Shown: positions 1 through 12,084 of the stretch, piece by piece
Layout: each line of letters starts with the position of its first letter
Position numbering within the stretch: position 1 is the first letter of the stretch
Source: Nissolia schottii
Taxonomy: Eukaryota > Streptophyta > Magnoliopsida > Fabales > Fabaceae
NCBI GenBank assembly: GCA_003254905.1
Contig: QANU01112598.1
Location: 393,743-457,742 of the forward strand
Direction of reading: 5' to 3'
Length of the DNA stretch: 64,000 nucleotides
The notes under the pieces: model-generated
Database searches by the model: none
What the model was told of the DNA's origin: nothing
The model's input: the letters and a program-made list of their open reading frames with translations, nothing else
Made by a program: the position numbers and the translations under genes

Positions 1-237
1 ACTAATTCATAAACATGGTATATAAATAACACATATATTGATCCTCATAATTGATTATTGTCTAAAGGTGAACAAAAAAATACAATGAATCACATTGAAA
101 GCAATGTACTATGAGGTTTCACAAACTCATAGGGGCTATTTGTAAACAACAACAACAACAAAAATGTAAATTCACCACAAAAATAGAAAGCAAGGACAAA
201 TCATATGAACACATAATTACCAGACAGATAAACTTAC

Positions 238-2427
238 TTGATGATAGTTTTCCTTGCTTTCCAAAATTGCTTTTCACCTATTACTCCTAGAACATTATCT
301 GGGGAAATATCACATAATGCATCATAATGTTTATATGTCTCCTCATCTTTATTCCTCATTCTCTTTCCCAGGAAGCACCTCTCACCAATCTCTAATCCAT
401 CACTCGACGCTAGCTTCTCGGTGTCGCTGAGGTCGATTTTGTCCCCAAAAGTTCCATTCTCTTTATGTGTATTTGCATTGCTACCTTGCAGTGTTTTCAA
501 GCTATCTGCTGAAATGCTCTTAATTTCTTCGTTCAAGGATCTACTTTCTTTCTTCATTGTTAAAAAATTCCAGCCTTTCAACGATGCTTCAGCCGTATCG
601 CCAAAACCGTCTAGCGAGTGAGCAGACCCTTCCTCTGGCTTCTGACCAATTTGAATCACTTCTGAATGCTCTTCCTTCTGATTCTTCCTGTATTGCGCTG
701 ACTTAAGTTCTATGGTTCCAAGTGAATTCACCTTCTTTCTAAACGAATTTAGGCTCTTAAACGAACAGCTCGAATTACAGTCTGCCAGTTTGTTTCCATC
801 CTTGTCATTTTCGACGAGGCTAAGGCACGAGTTTTTCCAGTGGGCGGAACCTGAAGTTATAAAAAGATCTTCACCGCCATCAAACATTTTTGGAGAATTC
901 TTACTACTGATGAAGTTCCCTTGCTGAAACAAATTGCATATACCAGTAAGTTACAATAATAACAGAACATGAAGTTTTAACTTGAAGGTTTCAAGGTTTC
1001 TTAATTAATCATGACCCACCATCAATTTGGGTAAGTTAATCTTTCTGGAATTATAATCTTGAATCTTCTCGGCGATAATAGAAGGCGCATTTGAGGTATG
1101 CAATTGGATGCTTTGGTTGCTACCAACCTGTACCACAGTATAAACATTCACAGTTAAAAAAAAATGGCTATAAAGGGTGAACAGAAAAAGCATAATGCTA
1201 AAGATATGTAACTACATATTATCCGTGTGTCTAGTCATAAGGCGCTGCATCCATTAGGCTTGCATCATTGGTGGGATGCTAAAATTCCATCAAATCCTAA
1301 GAATTACTGTAACCAAACAAAGCTAACAATCTACCCTTTTTAATGTCACTCGTGGGATACGAATAGAAGAAATTGCTCTGATACCACTTGTTCGGTTGGA
1401 TCAAATGCTTACCACCAGGCCAAGAGTTATACCTGATGGCAAGAGTGTGATTTTATTTCTTTAAGGTTTTGAACAGTCGCTTCTAGCATAAGGGACTGAC
1501 TGCATCCATCAGAGGCGCCAAAGGGATAGGATGTTAAGCCAATCGTATCTTAAAGGTATCATCGACCAAATAAAGCCAACACTCCATACTTTCCACTGAT
1601 GAATGTGGAAAAAAGAAGAAAGAAAGACAGAAGCAGAAGAATCTACTTGAGAGCCAAAGGAAGGTACAGCCACTCCCTCCTGCTCCCACAAGAAAAAAAG
1701 AATGACATTTATAGTTCAAACATAGGGTAACATAAAAGGTGGAAGAGGAAAAAGATAGCTATTCAAAGATAATAGAATAACAAAAGGAAATTGATGAAGT
1801 AAAAAGAGGTACATTCAGCATTTTTAGCACCACTTGAGTATCATTTTAAGACATATAAGTACTTTTCATTACTGTACCACGTACATTAAATTTCCATTAT
1901 CTTATGAACACAATGTCAGTTAGTATTATGATTACTTGCCACTTAATACCTTCATTGAAGCTTAATGCTTGTATCAAAATTCTAAGCTCTCTATAGCTTA
2001 TTCACCATTTGACAACTAATGTGTCCCACTTTCACAACATATATAACGAAGTTGCTTTAGCAAAAGAAAAGTCTTGCTCGAGGAGCACCTAAGATTTTCT
2101 CCTACGAAAAATACGGAACAAACAAGAGTGGAACAAATAAGAGTAAAGAGGAAGTGATTATATCGCGGAAATTGCAAAGAGCATAATAATTAGTTGACTC
2201 ACATGGCTGGTAGATATTGAAGGAACTCTGAGAGGGAGAGGAAACAATGATGATGGTGCTGATCCTGATGCAAAACTCTGAGAAGGGATGCTGAATTGTT
2301 CATAGAGAGCCATCTTATTCCTTGGTGGTGCTTTTGGCCCTCCTTTCTCTGCATCCTTAACATGAAGCCTTGGGAACATTGGACTTATCTCCTTATTATT
2401 GCACTCATCAACTGCCCCCTTCATCAT
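238..2427 (-). CDS. ELF3: ELF3-like circadian clock protein, 5' part of gene (partial)
   Basis: ELF3 scaffolds the nuclear evening complex (ELF3-ELF4-LUX), which represses clock and growth genes and controls flowering. Three coding exons are seen: 2203-2427, 1020-1127 and 238-923, with GT-AG borders (GTGAGT, GTGGGT and GTAAGT donors) and matching phases. They give 339 codons before the gene leaves the window to the left. The N-terminus carries the ELF3 signature: FPRLHV, then [16 protein letters not shown] and FSIPSQ. The third exon ends in [18 protein letters not shown], the conserved block that in ELF3 precedes the QQRVFAVQ helix, and the exon break falls where ELF3 genes have one. The start is the first ATG in frame (2427); the in-frame codon at 2451 is GTG. 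The middle is poorly conserved, and the usual DF.VPVF-type motif in exon 2 is hard to see. It is an ELF3 paralogue or EEC-like relative; the family is certain, orthology is not. Confidence 0.88.
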
Positions 2428-4139
2428 ACTCCTCTTTCTCAATACACACACTCTATATGTATTCCACTCACAAAATGTTCATCACTAAAATTGTAGGTTT
2501 TCACTCCTTTCACACCAAAATTGCCAATCAAATGTGTGTTTTTCAGTTGGCACAACCACTACAGGAGTATTAGAAACTCAAATAAAAAATGGGAAAAAGT
2601 CTTACCCTACTAGAATAGACCAATTAATCAACAAGCAATTCATGGTGTGACACATTAAGGGAAAACAAAATAATTAACCAAATTCAAAGAAACAATTTTT
2701 CTGATTGTACATTATTAAAGACGGAGAGGAACACATGAGAAAATTGAGAAGAAGAAGAGCACAAACAAAGAGGTACCACCCGCTTCTCAGAAATTGAGCT
2801 GAAATATTCCGAAAATGGCCAAACAAGAACAAACACATAGAATTTACTTAGAGAGAGAGAGAGAGAGATAGAGTGTGTGAAGATAATATTAAAAACAAAA
2901 AAACTTTGAAGGAAGATAGATCAGTTGGAACACAAGGCCACCCTGAAACCACGATTGCACCACCCAAATCAACACTAAAAAATTCAAAAAAGTTAAAAAT
3001 AAATGGTAGCAAGATCAATAATGTGGGGCAGTAGAGGAACTCAATGAGTAGCTAGAACTTAAATGGTGAAATAATACCCCATGTTCCTAATTCAGAATTT
3101 TCTCTCCCCTTTTTGAGTAATCACAATTCACACATCGCAGCATTGTGATTTTGTTGTAAGTGACTACCATGTTTGTTTGGTATTTGATGATGATCATATA
3201 AAATATAAATAAAAACTAACTCTTTTAACCAAAAGAGTGTAATAATAAGAGAAGGAGAGATTAACATGGGAATATTCAATTTTTGTATGATTGGAGACAG
3301 AGGCAGTGACCGGGTCTCTCTTCTCTTTCAGAGAGAAAGTGCATGGATACCACATGTTTCATTTGGCCAATTTTTCACGCGAAAAATCCGTTTTTTAAAT
3401 CGTTGTCAGCCTATTTTACTATTTTTATATCATAAAATTAATTAATGTTGACTATGTTAGAATTCTTCACTCCTCAATAACTATCTTTGTGGAACATCAT
3501 GTTATGTGAGATATTATGCTGACTCATACCTTATTCACTATTAGGTTACATCTTAATAAAATATAGTTGCCATTAAAAGCTCATCATTCAATATAAGTAT
3601 TTCAACAAAATTGCATTCCAAATTTCCAAGCCGCGTGAGGTTTGTGAAGTGTGATTTGTAACAATCATTTGTTACTCGCGTGGGGGTGAAACTGAAAACT
3701 TTAAAAAGTCTTCTTAATCATGACACTAGTTGAACCCGTTATGGTAGGAAAGAAAGATTGTGGTTGATTTTGTTTCAACTTTTAAATTTTCCCCCTTTTT
3801 CATTTACTAGCATGTGATTAATGTGGCTTAGATTACGCATCAATAAAATGTGGTTCAGATTAAATATGCAGTTCTAATTGGTGGAGAGACTGGGATTGAT
3901 TGTGTTTCCTGTTTTATTGGGATAAAAGGGGGGATATTTCATGTTGTGAAACGCGTTAGTTTTTTTATTTTATTTTATTTTGGTTGTTAAAGTGGGAGAA
4001 ATTTGACACTAGGAAATTACTAGTATTTAATGTTATAGAATTAATAATTCCACTTGACGGAGCTTTAATCTCTCACTATATAAAATGAAATCTAATTTAT
4101 ATAATGAATTCAGGGAAAGTTCAAAAACAAAGTAGCATT
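2428..4139. other. ELF3-like upstream region (5' leader and promoter side)
   Basis: This is the 1.7 kb upstream of the ELF3-like start on the minus strand. It is AT-rich, with a (GA)9 run at 2850-2868 of the kind often found in plant leaders. I see no coding exon, and no evening element was picked out by eye. A leader intron is possible but not resolved. Confidence 0.5.
2850..2868. repeat. (GA)9 microsatellite near the ELF3-like 5' end
   Basis: An uninterrupted GA run about 425 bases upstream of the ELF3-like start codon. GAGA/CT tracts are common in plant core promoters and leaders. Confidence 0.9.
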
Positions 4140-4321
4140 TGTGCTTCTAACTAAGGTGCACGTTAATCCTCAAACCCCTGATGATGTTGATTTTAAGGCT
4201 AGGAAAAATTTACTTCACATGTATTGTGCAACTTTGTTGAGATTACAAGATTTATTTATGATAGTCAGTATTGGATGCAGTAAACCTGACGAACTTACTA
4301 ATTTTATAAAACTGTCCATGT

Positions 4322-4575
4322 TTGACATACAGAGTGATCACAAAAATCTCCTTTCAAACTAAAGAAAGTAACTGTGGCTTAGTGAACGTCAAATCTATTG
4401 ATGACATGCTAGACGCAGAAGAGGTGATTTTCACACTTTATTGTGTTTTTGCCTTGGTCATGCAAATAAAGTACTTTGACTATGAAGCAGGAAAGTACTT
4501 GTTGGATTATTGCCGCAATAGTTGCTATCGATTCAGGAGTAGATGATTGGTATTACCAGTCATGCAAGCGATGTC
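4322..4575 (+). pseudogene. Replication protein A 70-kDa-like OB-fold fragment
   Basis: Two exon-like pieces read in phase: up to 4423 (ending in KSIDDMLDAEE) and 4491-4575 (ESTCWIIAAIVAID, then DDWYYQSCKRC). The 67-base gap between them has a GT donor (GTGATT) and a CAG acceptor, and another donor-like GTAAGA follows at 4576. The WYY..C..C pattern after a hydrophobic strand is typical of the C-terminal zinc/OB-fold part of plant RPA1-like proteins, which bind single-stranded DNA. No upstream OB folds and no later zinc-ribbon exon were found, so this looks like a gene fragment. RPA1 pieces are often carried by plant Helitrons, but no Helitron end was identified. It could instead be a short piece of a decayed host gene. 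Confidence 0.5.
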
Positions 4576-4605
4576 GTAAGATACCAATCAGAAAAATATA
4601 AAAGC

Positions 4606-5710
4606 CAAAACAAAACAAATAACACACTTGCACAACAAAACTAGTATCACCAAAGAGGCTACCTCTTGATCTTGCAAAAACTGAGCCACCCGTCCTTGAC
4701 CATATAACCAACAAAGTTCAAATAAAAATGCAACAAGTGATTACCAAATTTAAAAATGGACCTTTCTTTAGTGTAGTGCATGTTCAAGTTGCAAGAGGTC
4801 AAACTATAAAGCTCTAGAGAAATGAAAAGTTGTGCAGAGACCCAAAATCTATTGAACACTTTAAGAAATAAACTCTTTTTATCATTACCTTAAACAAGCA
4901 GTCTATGTTATGCACAACTTATTGAAATTTTGATGATCTGGTACTTTGTTGTAATTTTTCATTTGAAATCACAGGCTCAAAACCTTTGAATAATTTTCAT
5001 GATATTAATTTACGTCACATAGTAATAGTTGAGCAGAGTAAGGTGATGATAAAGCACAATTGAAAAATAGATAAGGATAATAGGTTAATTCTACGGTTAT
5101 AAAAGTAAATTAGTACATCAATTACATAACTAAATAAGGATAACAGTGATAAGGATTTAAAGACTGCTTGAGTGTATGAGATATAGTAATAAGGCTAGTG
5201 TTATTTTAGACAATTTCCTAATGCATAGAAAAATCAGTATATACGTATTAAAGTTATCAACGGATCAACAAGTTAAGACGCATTAAAGAGGTGTGTGTCT
5301 ATTATCTAAAAAGAAATAAAGGAGAGGAATCAGTTTTATCTCGCCATGTAGTGAGTGTAAAATGTATATTATACTGAGTTGTAGGGTACAGATCAAACTT
5401 GGAAGATTTGCGGTAGTTATGCAAGACAAAACTTTTATTGGAATGAAAGAAAGAGGTTAAAAAGATCATCTACTCACCTATCAGTTTGAGCAAAGTAGGT
5501 TCTGAGCCCTAGTTAAGAACCACCCCATACCTGCAAATAGTAGATGCTGAAATGAGTAGGAAAAACAAATAAGGTTGATTTGTTTGATAGGTCTTCAAAA
5601 AGTGAAAGACCCCTTACGTATGCCCAAAGTGTTATATGAACTGCTAGAAAAATTCCTTTCCTTTCAGTTGCTTCATAGATGAAGGCATTGATTTTCAATA
5701 TAAGCATACG
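4606..5710. other. Intergenic, nothing recognised
   Basis: AT-rich sequence with only short stop-bounded frames. No repeat structure, TIR or protein similarity was seen. Confidence 0.5.
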
Positions 5711-5977
5711 ATGAGGGATTTGCCAGCTGAAATGCTATGCAACATTTTAACCTGAGTTGATTTCAAAACCTTTGGGAGGGTTTGAGTTGTGTCAAAGGAA
5801 TGGAAGAGGTACTTATACTCTCCATATTTTATCAAGAAGCATTTCAGTCACAATCCTCATGAATATAGAAGCATTTTCCTACATCTTGGTAGCGCTAGGG
5901 ATGATGGAGAGAGTGACTGGGTAACAATAAATGGCTTAAACATCACTGATTTAACAACGTTGTTCATGTATACATGA
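5711..5977 (+). pseudogene. F-box protein pseudogene (F-box and start of the associated domain)
   Basis: From an ATG at 5711 one frame reads an F-box: MRDLPAEMLCNILT, then VDFKTFGRV, then VVSKEWKRYLYSPYFIKKHF, followed by an FBA-like stretch with FLHLG and W. F-box proteins are the substrate receptors of SCF ubiquitin ligases; the LP.E...I.......K.....VSK.W...I.SP.F...H pattern is the plant F-box consensus. Two in-frame stop codons lie inside the domain (codons 15 and 25), and the frame closes at about 5977, far short of the usual 350-400 residues. It is a dead fragment of a large, fast-evolving family. Confidence 0.75.
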
Positions 5978-6458
5978 TTATCTGTTAATCGTTTTAGAAA
6001 ATGTCATGGATGTTGAACTGACATGGCTAGATCCCACCTTCACGACACAGATTTTTATCAACTAATTCATACTGATTCTAACTAGAAAATCCTCTTAAAT
6101 CATCGTTCATGGATTAATGAGACATATCATTGAACTTTTGATATATCAGAGGTTGAGGATCTTTCGAATATCTTATTTGACATATTTTCTACACATCACA
6201 ACCAATGTTGCTGGTGCCTACACTGTTGGTTTTGTTCACTGATGATTAATGCAAAGGTTAAATCAAAGAACAACTTTTCTGGTTTTATCAGCAGAATGAT
6301 GAACTGTTCATGTCACATCTTTTTAATAGATCTTAATCGAATATTGTCTTGGCTTTTCAGTACTGCTTTACATTATAAGAAAAATCGTCAAATTTGTGCT
6401 GCCTGGCTTTTTGAATAATGTATTGGTTGCTCAATACAACTTTTTAATAACTAAGAAA
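5978..6458. other. Intergenic, nothing recognised
   Basis: AT-rich sequence after the F-box fragment. No continued F-box-associated domain could be followed with confidence. Confidence 0.4.
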
Positions 6459-6605
6459 AAATCCTTGAGCAAAAAGTAACAACTAAAAAATATCTTAATA
6501 TCTCTGCATATTCGAAAAATCCTTGAGCAGAAAGTAACAACTGGCAAATATCTTAATATGTTAATAATAGAAAAATCCTTTAGCAGAAAGTAACAACAAT
6601 TTATT
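6459..6605. repeat. Degenerate tandem repeat, about 65-base unit, three copies
   Basis: The phrase AAAATCCTT.AGCA.AAAGTAACAAC recurs at about 6459, 6514 and 6570, followed by AAATATCTTAATAT in the first two. Spacing is roughly 55-65 bases. The stop-poor minus-strand frame here is a by-product of the repeat. Confidence 0.75.
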
Positions 6606-7189
6606 TTTCTTATCAAATATCTCTGCACATCTTAAGTTCCCTTTGAGATCCTATCCTCAGCAACTAGATACACAAAGTTGATAGAACTAGATGAGGTGAC
6701 ATGAAGAAAAAGGTTACTCGTTGTACTTCCCACACTAATGAATTAACTATCGATTTTCACTACCGTAGCTAAACTGAAACTAAAGAATACATTCATATAT
6801 AATGAATGCTTTTAGGATATCATCACATAATCTTTGATCAAGAACCTTTATGCAACATACATGTTTAGGTAACTTCACAATGAAGAAGCACTTAATATAC
6901 GATTCAACTTTAACTCTTTGGTGATTTCCTTCCTCATAACATCTTAACCTTTTAAGCATCTCTTTAATATATATTGCCATACACTAAATAATTCTAAGAC
7001 TTTCAAAGTTGTTATAGGTAAGCTAAAAATCTCTTCAATTTTCTTTAATGTGATTCAATTTGCAAAATTAATATGATGACAAACATTGTATGAAATTTTT
7101 AACATGTCTTAAGTGTTTCAGTAATAAAAAAAAAAAGCTGAGGTCCAAAAAGGTATATACAACAAAAAAGTCTAAATGCACACAAGAAA
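6606..7189. other. Intergenic, nothing recognised
   Basis: AT-rich sequence without coding potential or clear repeat ends. Confidence 0.4.
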
Positions 7190-7700
7190 GCAAAATGATA
7201 TTATTTTTTTGGCCCAAGAGTTGTGGCCCAAGCATCTCTTAAAGTACAAAAAGGAAATGATGTAGCAAAGTAAATAGAACCCAAGTACATATGGCCTAAA
7301 ATTTTAAAAATAAAGAAAGAAAAAGAAAGCAAAGGAAAAGACAAGAGGAAGGGTCATGTCAGGACTTTTCAGACGGAAGAAAGAAAATAAAGAGAAAGAA
7401 AGCACGGGGAAGCAACAAAATTGCTATTGCTGCAGAAGAAAGATAAGGAAAAACATAAAGGTGCCTGTGATTAAATTCTCGAAGAAAGAAAAAGAAGAAA
7501 TAAACTAAGTCCAAAAGCTGTGAATCCTAGTTAGTAAGTTAGCTACAACTAACTTTAGTTTAGTTTCTTAGCTCTCAGATGTATATAAACTCTTTGTGAA
7601 GAATCAATACAACTAACACGTTATTCAACAATTTCTCTGCTTGTGTTCATGCTGAGCTCTGTAACCTAGCTCTTAGTTTCCATTTCCATGGGTTTCCATT
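7190..7700. mobile_element. LTR-like remnant, probable copia LTR end
   Basis: This segment has the look of a legume LTR: a purine-rich body, then GTATATAAAC as a TATA box at about 7581, then a leader with CTCTGCTTGTGTTC and CTAGCTCTTAG. No target duplication or partner LTR was found. A 16-base phrase (TTTCCATTTCCATGG) is duplicated at its right edge. It is a fossil of uncertain extent. Confidence 0.3.
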
Positions 7701-8058
7701 TCCATGGCTATACTTATACCATTTTCACGATATTTGTTAATAATAAATAAATTTACGTTTTTATGTTTCGCTTTTATGTTTTTGTTCTTACATAGCTCTA
7801 ACGATTTTATATGGAAACCCATTTTTGACAACCTTGCATATAGGAATCAAAATGTATTTACTTTTATAGGTGTATATATATGGGTTAGGTTAAAGGGGAT
7901 TAATTGAACTCATCCTGATTTTATGATTGTTTCATTGTTTTGAGCTTAGATCCGACCCATGAGAGTCTACTAATGATCAAGTTTAGATGAGTCAACCTGA
8001 TATTTATAATACATATGAATACTTGAAAAATGTATAGTAAAGTCATAATTTTAATTTA

Positions 8059-8272
8059 GAGTTAATATCCAAGTTGGTCCTAAAAAATGTTTCAATGCCC
8101 AACTTGGTCCCTGAAAAAATTAAATTGTCAACTTAGTTCCTGAAATAATTTTTTAGGGTCAACTTAGTCCTTGAAATATTTTTTTGTTGCCCACAATAGT
8201 CCTTGAAAAAAATTAGATTGGGGGACCAAGTTGGCACTTAATTTTTTCAGGGACCGACTTGAATATTAACTT
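8059..8272. mobile_element. MITE, probably Mutator-like, with about 25-base inverted ends
   Basis: The left end GTTAATATCCAAGTTGGTCC mirrors the right end, which in reverse complement reads GTTAATATTCAAGTCGGTCC. A 10-base direct repeat TTTTAATTTA lies at 8049-8058 and 8273-8282, fitting a 9-10 bp Mutator-type target duplication. The interior repeats the phrase 'aacttggtccctgaaa' several times in direct orientation. It has no coding capacity. Confidence 0.75.
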
Positions 8273-8282
8273 TTTTAATTTA

Positions 8283-9248
8283 AATGTGAGGAAACAAAAA
8301 TTCAAGAGACATATTACAATATATATTTCAAAACAAATAATATTAATGCAAAAGTAACACAATATTATGTAAAATGTATTAGCTAAAGTGAAACTTTTTA
8401 TAATTTATCAATAACTCCTTAAAGATTATAACTTCAAAGTAGTATTTGACTTTAAACCACTAGGATAGACTAACTCGAAATATGATTTAAATCTGATCCC
8501 AATAAGACATTGGATCAAATATAACTCGAATCCAATTACATAAGTTTTGTGTTGGGCTAGATTATTGAGTCAGATCAAATCGTGAACACCCTTATTTAAT
8601 TTATCCTAATAATATTTATCAATAATTTCCACAACTAGGGAAAAAGAAAAAGGGAAATAACATAGATGATTTGTGTGGGCCTGGTGTCTTGTGCACGTGG
8701 GGGTCGACATCATAGCATCACCCTTGAGCATTGCCAATCGGCAAAGCCAGCTTAGGAAATTCTAGGATAAGAAACTAGCTAGCTACCACGTTCCAATAAA
8801 AGGGGTAATAAGAGAAGATGATGGTATATTTTGGACGAGATAATAGAGCCCCCACTACAGGTTCTTTTATGTATATTTAGTTGTTGACTTAAAGGCCATT
8901 GAATGTGATGAATCTATACATTGTACATGCATGTAGATCAGAGAGGAGTCACAACCTTGAAAGAGAAGGGTGATGTAAATTCCATATTGTCAACAATGGT
9001 GGTCACACCCCTTCTCCCATCTAATTTTTAGCTAGCCACGTATGTCCATTTCAATTTCTACACTAATTAAGACTCATGCGTTTTTGTGATTCAAGTGAGT
9101 ATTTAAAAAGTTATACATTGGTTAATGATGGACTAAGTGAAGTATATATAAGTGCAATGACTCATAGACTCATTGTCTTAAGGTTTTTTTGTTAAGATGT
9201 GGGATTCAACTCGCTCATGTGATTTCGAACCCTTCGACCCTCCTAACA
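8283..9248. other. Intergenic, nothing recognised
   Basis: No coding exon was found. A GC-richer island around 8670-8760 contains one CACGTG G-box at 8695-8700. It could be an old promoter or a non-coding RNA region, but nothing supports a specific call. Confidence 0.4.
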
Positions 9249-9408
9249 CAGGCCTATGGGCAAAGCCTACATTTTGTAACCCACAAGACAACTAACCATA
9301 GATGTCAAGCCCACATAATAATTGATCACTCATTTATTGGGCTCAAGTGCATATATAACTAGATCATGTAATTTGCCTGTTTTTATAAAAACAAAAGAGA
9401 TTAATTCT
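9249..9408. repeat. Copy 1 of an inverted dispersed repeat (LTR-like)
   Basis: About 155 bases match the reverse complement of 12085-12237 at roughly 80-85% by eye; the core phrases are CATAGATGTCAAGCCCACATAA and CTGTTTTTAT. The two copies flank the assembly gap at 2.8 kb spacing in opposite orientation. This probably reflects two LTR-like insertions of one family rather than one element. Confidence 0.7.
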
Positions 9409-10184
9409 CAGCTCAAAGGTTACTCATTTTCGAGCCTGCATCTCTGCAGCAATTAGGCCCAGAGACTTTCATGAGCCCAGCATAAAGCATGGGCCCATTC
9501 ACATTGCCTCATGATCCTTGTTGTATAATCTATACACTAATAAAGGGGATTCTAGAAGGAAAAAAAAATGTTCTTTGGTATCCAATTTTTTTTTGTATCC
9601 TTGGTATTAACTCTTTATTGATAACCAACTATTACATCCTCATTCAACTTTGTTTTTTTTAAATGGTAATCAACTCTTATTTTACATTTTTTTTTCTTTT
9701 GTCATTTTTCTAAAGAATTTTTTTTAATCAAATTTCATATTTGCTTGGCTGACACGATGTACCTGTCAAACCCTACTAATAAATGAATAATGATAAAAGA
9801 GGCAATTGAGATTCACTTGCCCTGAGCTCAGTTGGCGTGAACTCACACAAAAATAGACGAATAATAAGGGCAAATCTCGTGCAGATGTTACTCCTTTTGT
9901 TATAAATAATAATTGAATATAATTGTAGTATTATATTTAATTACTTTCTCAGCTAATTATATTTAGCTATGTAATATTCTAATTGATTTATTAATCAATT
10001 TTAATTGATCCTAGCGGTGTACCCGTGCTTTGCACATTATCATTTATTATGTTATATTTTGTTATTATAATAATTTTAATTTTTAGCGCAAAATATAAAT
10101 TTTTTATTTAATAAAGGAATGCGTTTAAATTTAATTACATTTAAATTTGTATAGAATGAGCATAATCAACGTGAGAGTAAAATA
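9409..10184. other. Repeat-rich intergenic sequence
   Basis: AT-rich sequence with poly-T tracts. The phrase GTGTACCCGTGCTTTGCAC at about 10017 resembles a motif seen near the ends of many plant transposon derivatives, and a related form lies near 62796. No boundaries were resolved. Confidence 0.3.
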
Positions 10185-10863
10185 NNNNNNNNNNNNNNNN
10201 NNNNNNNNNNNNNNNNNNNNNNNNNNNNNNNNNNNNNNNNNNNNNNNNNNNNNNNNNNNNNNNNNNNNNNNNNNNNNNNNNNNNNNNNNNNNNNNNNNNN
10301 NNNNNNNNNNNNNNNNNNNNNNNNNNNNNNNNNNNNNNNNNNNNNNNNNNNNNNNNNNNNNNNNNNNNNNNNNNNNNNNNNNNNNNNNNNNNNNNNNNNN
10401 NNNNNNNNNNNNNNNNNNNNNNNNNNNNNNNNNNNNNNNNNNNNNNNNNNNNNNNNNNNNNNNNNNNNNNNNNNNNNNNNNNNNNNNNNNNNNNNNNNNN
10501 NNNNNNNNNNNNNNNNNNNNNNNNNNNNNNNNNNNNNNNNNNNNNNNNNNNNNNNNNNNNNNNNNNNNNNNNNNNNNNNNNNNNNNNNNNNNNNNNNNNN
10601 NNNNNNNNNNNNNNNNNNNNNNNNNNNNNNNNNNNNNNNNNNNNNNNNNNNNNNNNNNNNNNNNNNNNNNNNNNNNNNNNNNNNNNNNNNNNNNNNNNNN
10701 NNNNNNNNNNNNNNNNNNNNNNNNNNNNNNNNNNNNNNNNNNNNNNNNNNNNNNNNNNNNNNNNNNNNNNNNNNNNNNNNNNNNNNNNNNNNNNNNNNNN
10801 NNNNNNNNNNNNNNNNNNNNNNNNNNNNNNNNNNNNNNNNNNNNNNNNNNNNNNNNNNNNNNN
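10185..10863. other. Assembly gap (679 Ns)
   Basis: An unbroken run of N followed directly by ten G bases (10864-10873). The sequence is unknown; the apparent open frames across it are artefacts. Confidence 1.
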
Positions 10864-11184
10864 GGGGGGGGGGTGAGATGAATGGAGTGTGTGTATTTTA
10901 TGTTGTGATTATTTAGAAGTAAATAAGACATGAATAAAGATGGGTAGTTACGTTTTGTGTGCGAGGAGATGAAAAGGCGTAAGTTATTATGTTGTGGTTA
11001 CTTGGGAAAGAGAATAAGATAGGAGTAAAGAAGACCGTTTTTAATGCAATGCATAACATACAATTATTTGAGATCAATCGATTTCATAATTGTTCTGTAG
11101 GTTTTCTGGCCATCAAGAAGCTCTATATATAGACTAAGGGAATCATTGAACTACATATTAGAGTCCAACAACCTAGCTAATGGA

Positions 11185-11665
11185 ATTTGTGTCATAGCTA
11201 ATTAGAGTCCACTATGCCCGTGGTTGACATTTGATTGGAATTTGTGTCATAACAATTTTTTTAAAATTCGGTGTTGCTAGGACCACTATGCCCATGGTTG
11301 ACATCAAACTAGAGTTTGTGGCATAATTATACTCTGGAACTCACTGTTTTTGGAACCATCGTGCTTAGGCGATATGACATATTTTGAAACTCGGTATTGT
11401 TCGAACCACTATGCATGTGGTTAACACCAAAATGAAGTTTGAGGCATGATATGACAAATTTTGGAACTCAGTGTTGTTCAAACCACTATGCATGTAGTTA
11501 AACACCATAATGGAGTTTGTGGAGTGATATGTCATTTTTCAAAACTCGTTGTTAAGACCATTGTGCCCATGGTTGACAACAGACTGGAGTTTGGGCATGA
11601 TTTTAAACTCGGTGTTGTTGGGACCACTGTGCTGGTGGTCGACGCCATATTGGAGTTAAGGCATG
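11185..11665 (+). repeat. Degenerate tandem array, about 85-95-base unit, five to six copies
   Basis: Each unit contains a form of 'aactcggtgttgttgggacc', then CACTATGCCCATGGTTGACA, then 'ggagtttgtggcatga'. Units are heavily diverged. The array lies between the gap and a copia-like 3' end, so it may be internal to that element. Confidence 0.8.
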
Positions 11666-12084
11666 CTAGTTCTTCTTGAATCATGCACTTTCTTTGGCTT
11701 TAAAGGCATTTGAAAGAAATTGTAAGGACTGACAAGAAATTAGCAGTTTGACTTTTAGATCACAATGACATGCTACCTTCTTTCTAAATTCCACACTAAT
11801 GATTAGTTGACGAAGTTAGTGGCATTTGTAACCATGGATTGGTCCTACATTAATAAAGGATCTAACGACCGTCATAATTCAATGTTTCTTGGCTTTACTG
11901 GATGGAGTATTTTTTAGATGTTGCACTATGGATCATGTGTTTTCTCAAAATGTGGTCACATTTATATAAATAGTCATTAGCCCGAAAATCATTTTACTAA
12001 ATAACCTGTTTTCATTGAAAGTACACAATTCATTTTGCACAAGTGGGAGAATGTTGGAATTATCTTAGTGAGCTACAACCAATT

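Noticed and set aside
1376-1391. Copia primer-site-like motif (GCTCTGATACCACTTG) as sign of an element in the ELF3-like intron
   Set aside because: Only the short motif was seen; no LTR ends, polypurine tract or coding remains could be tied to it.
10131-10931. Long open frames on both strands over the N run
   Set aside because: They consist of unknown bases and have no coding evidence.
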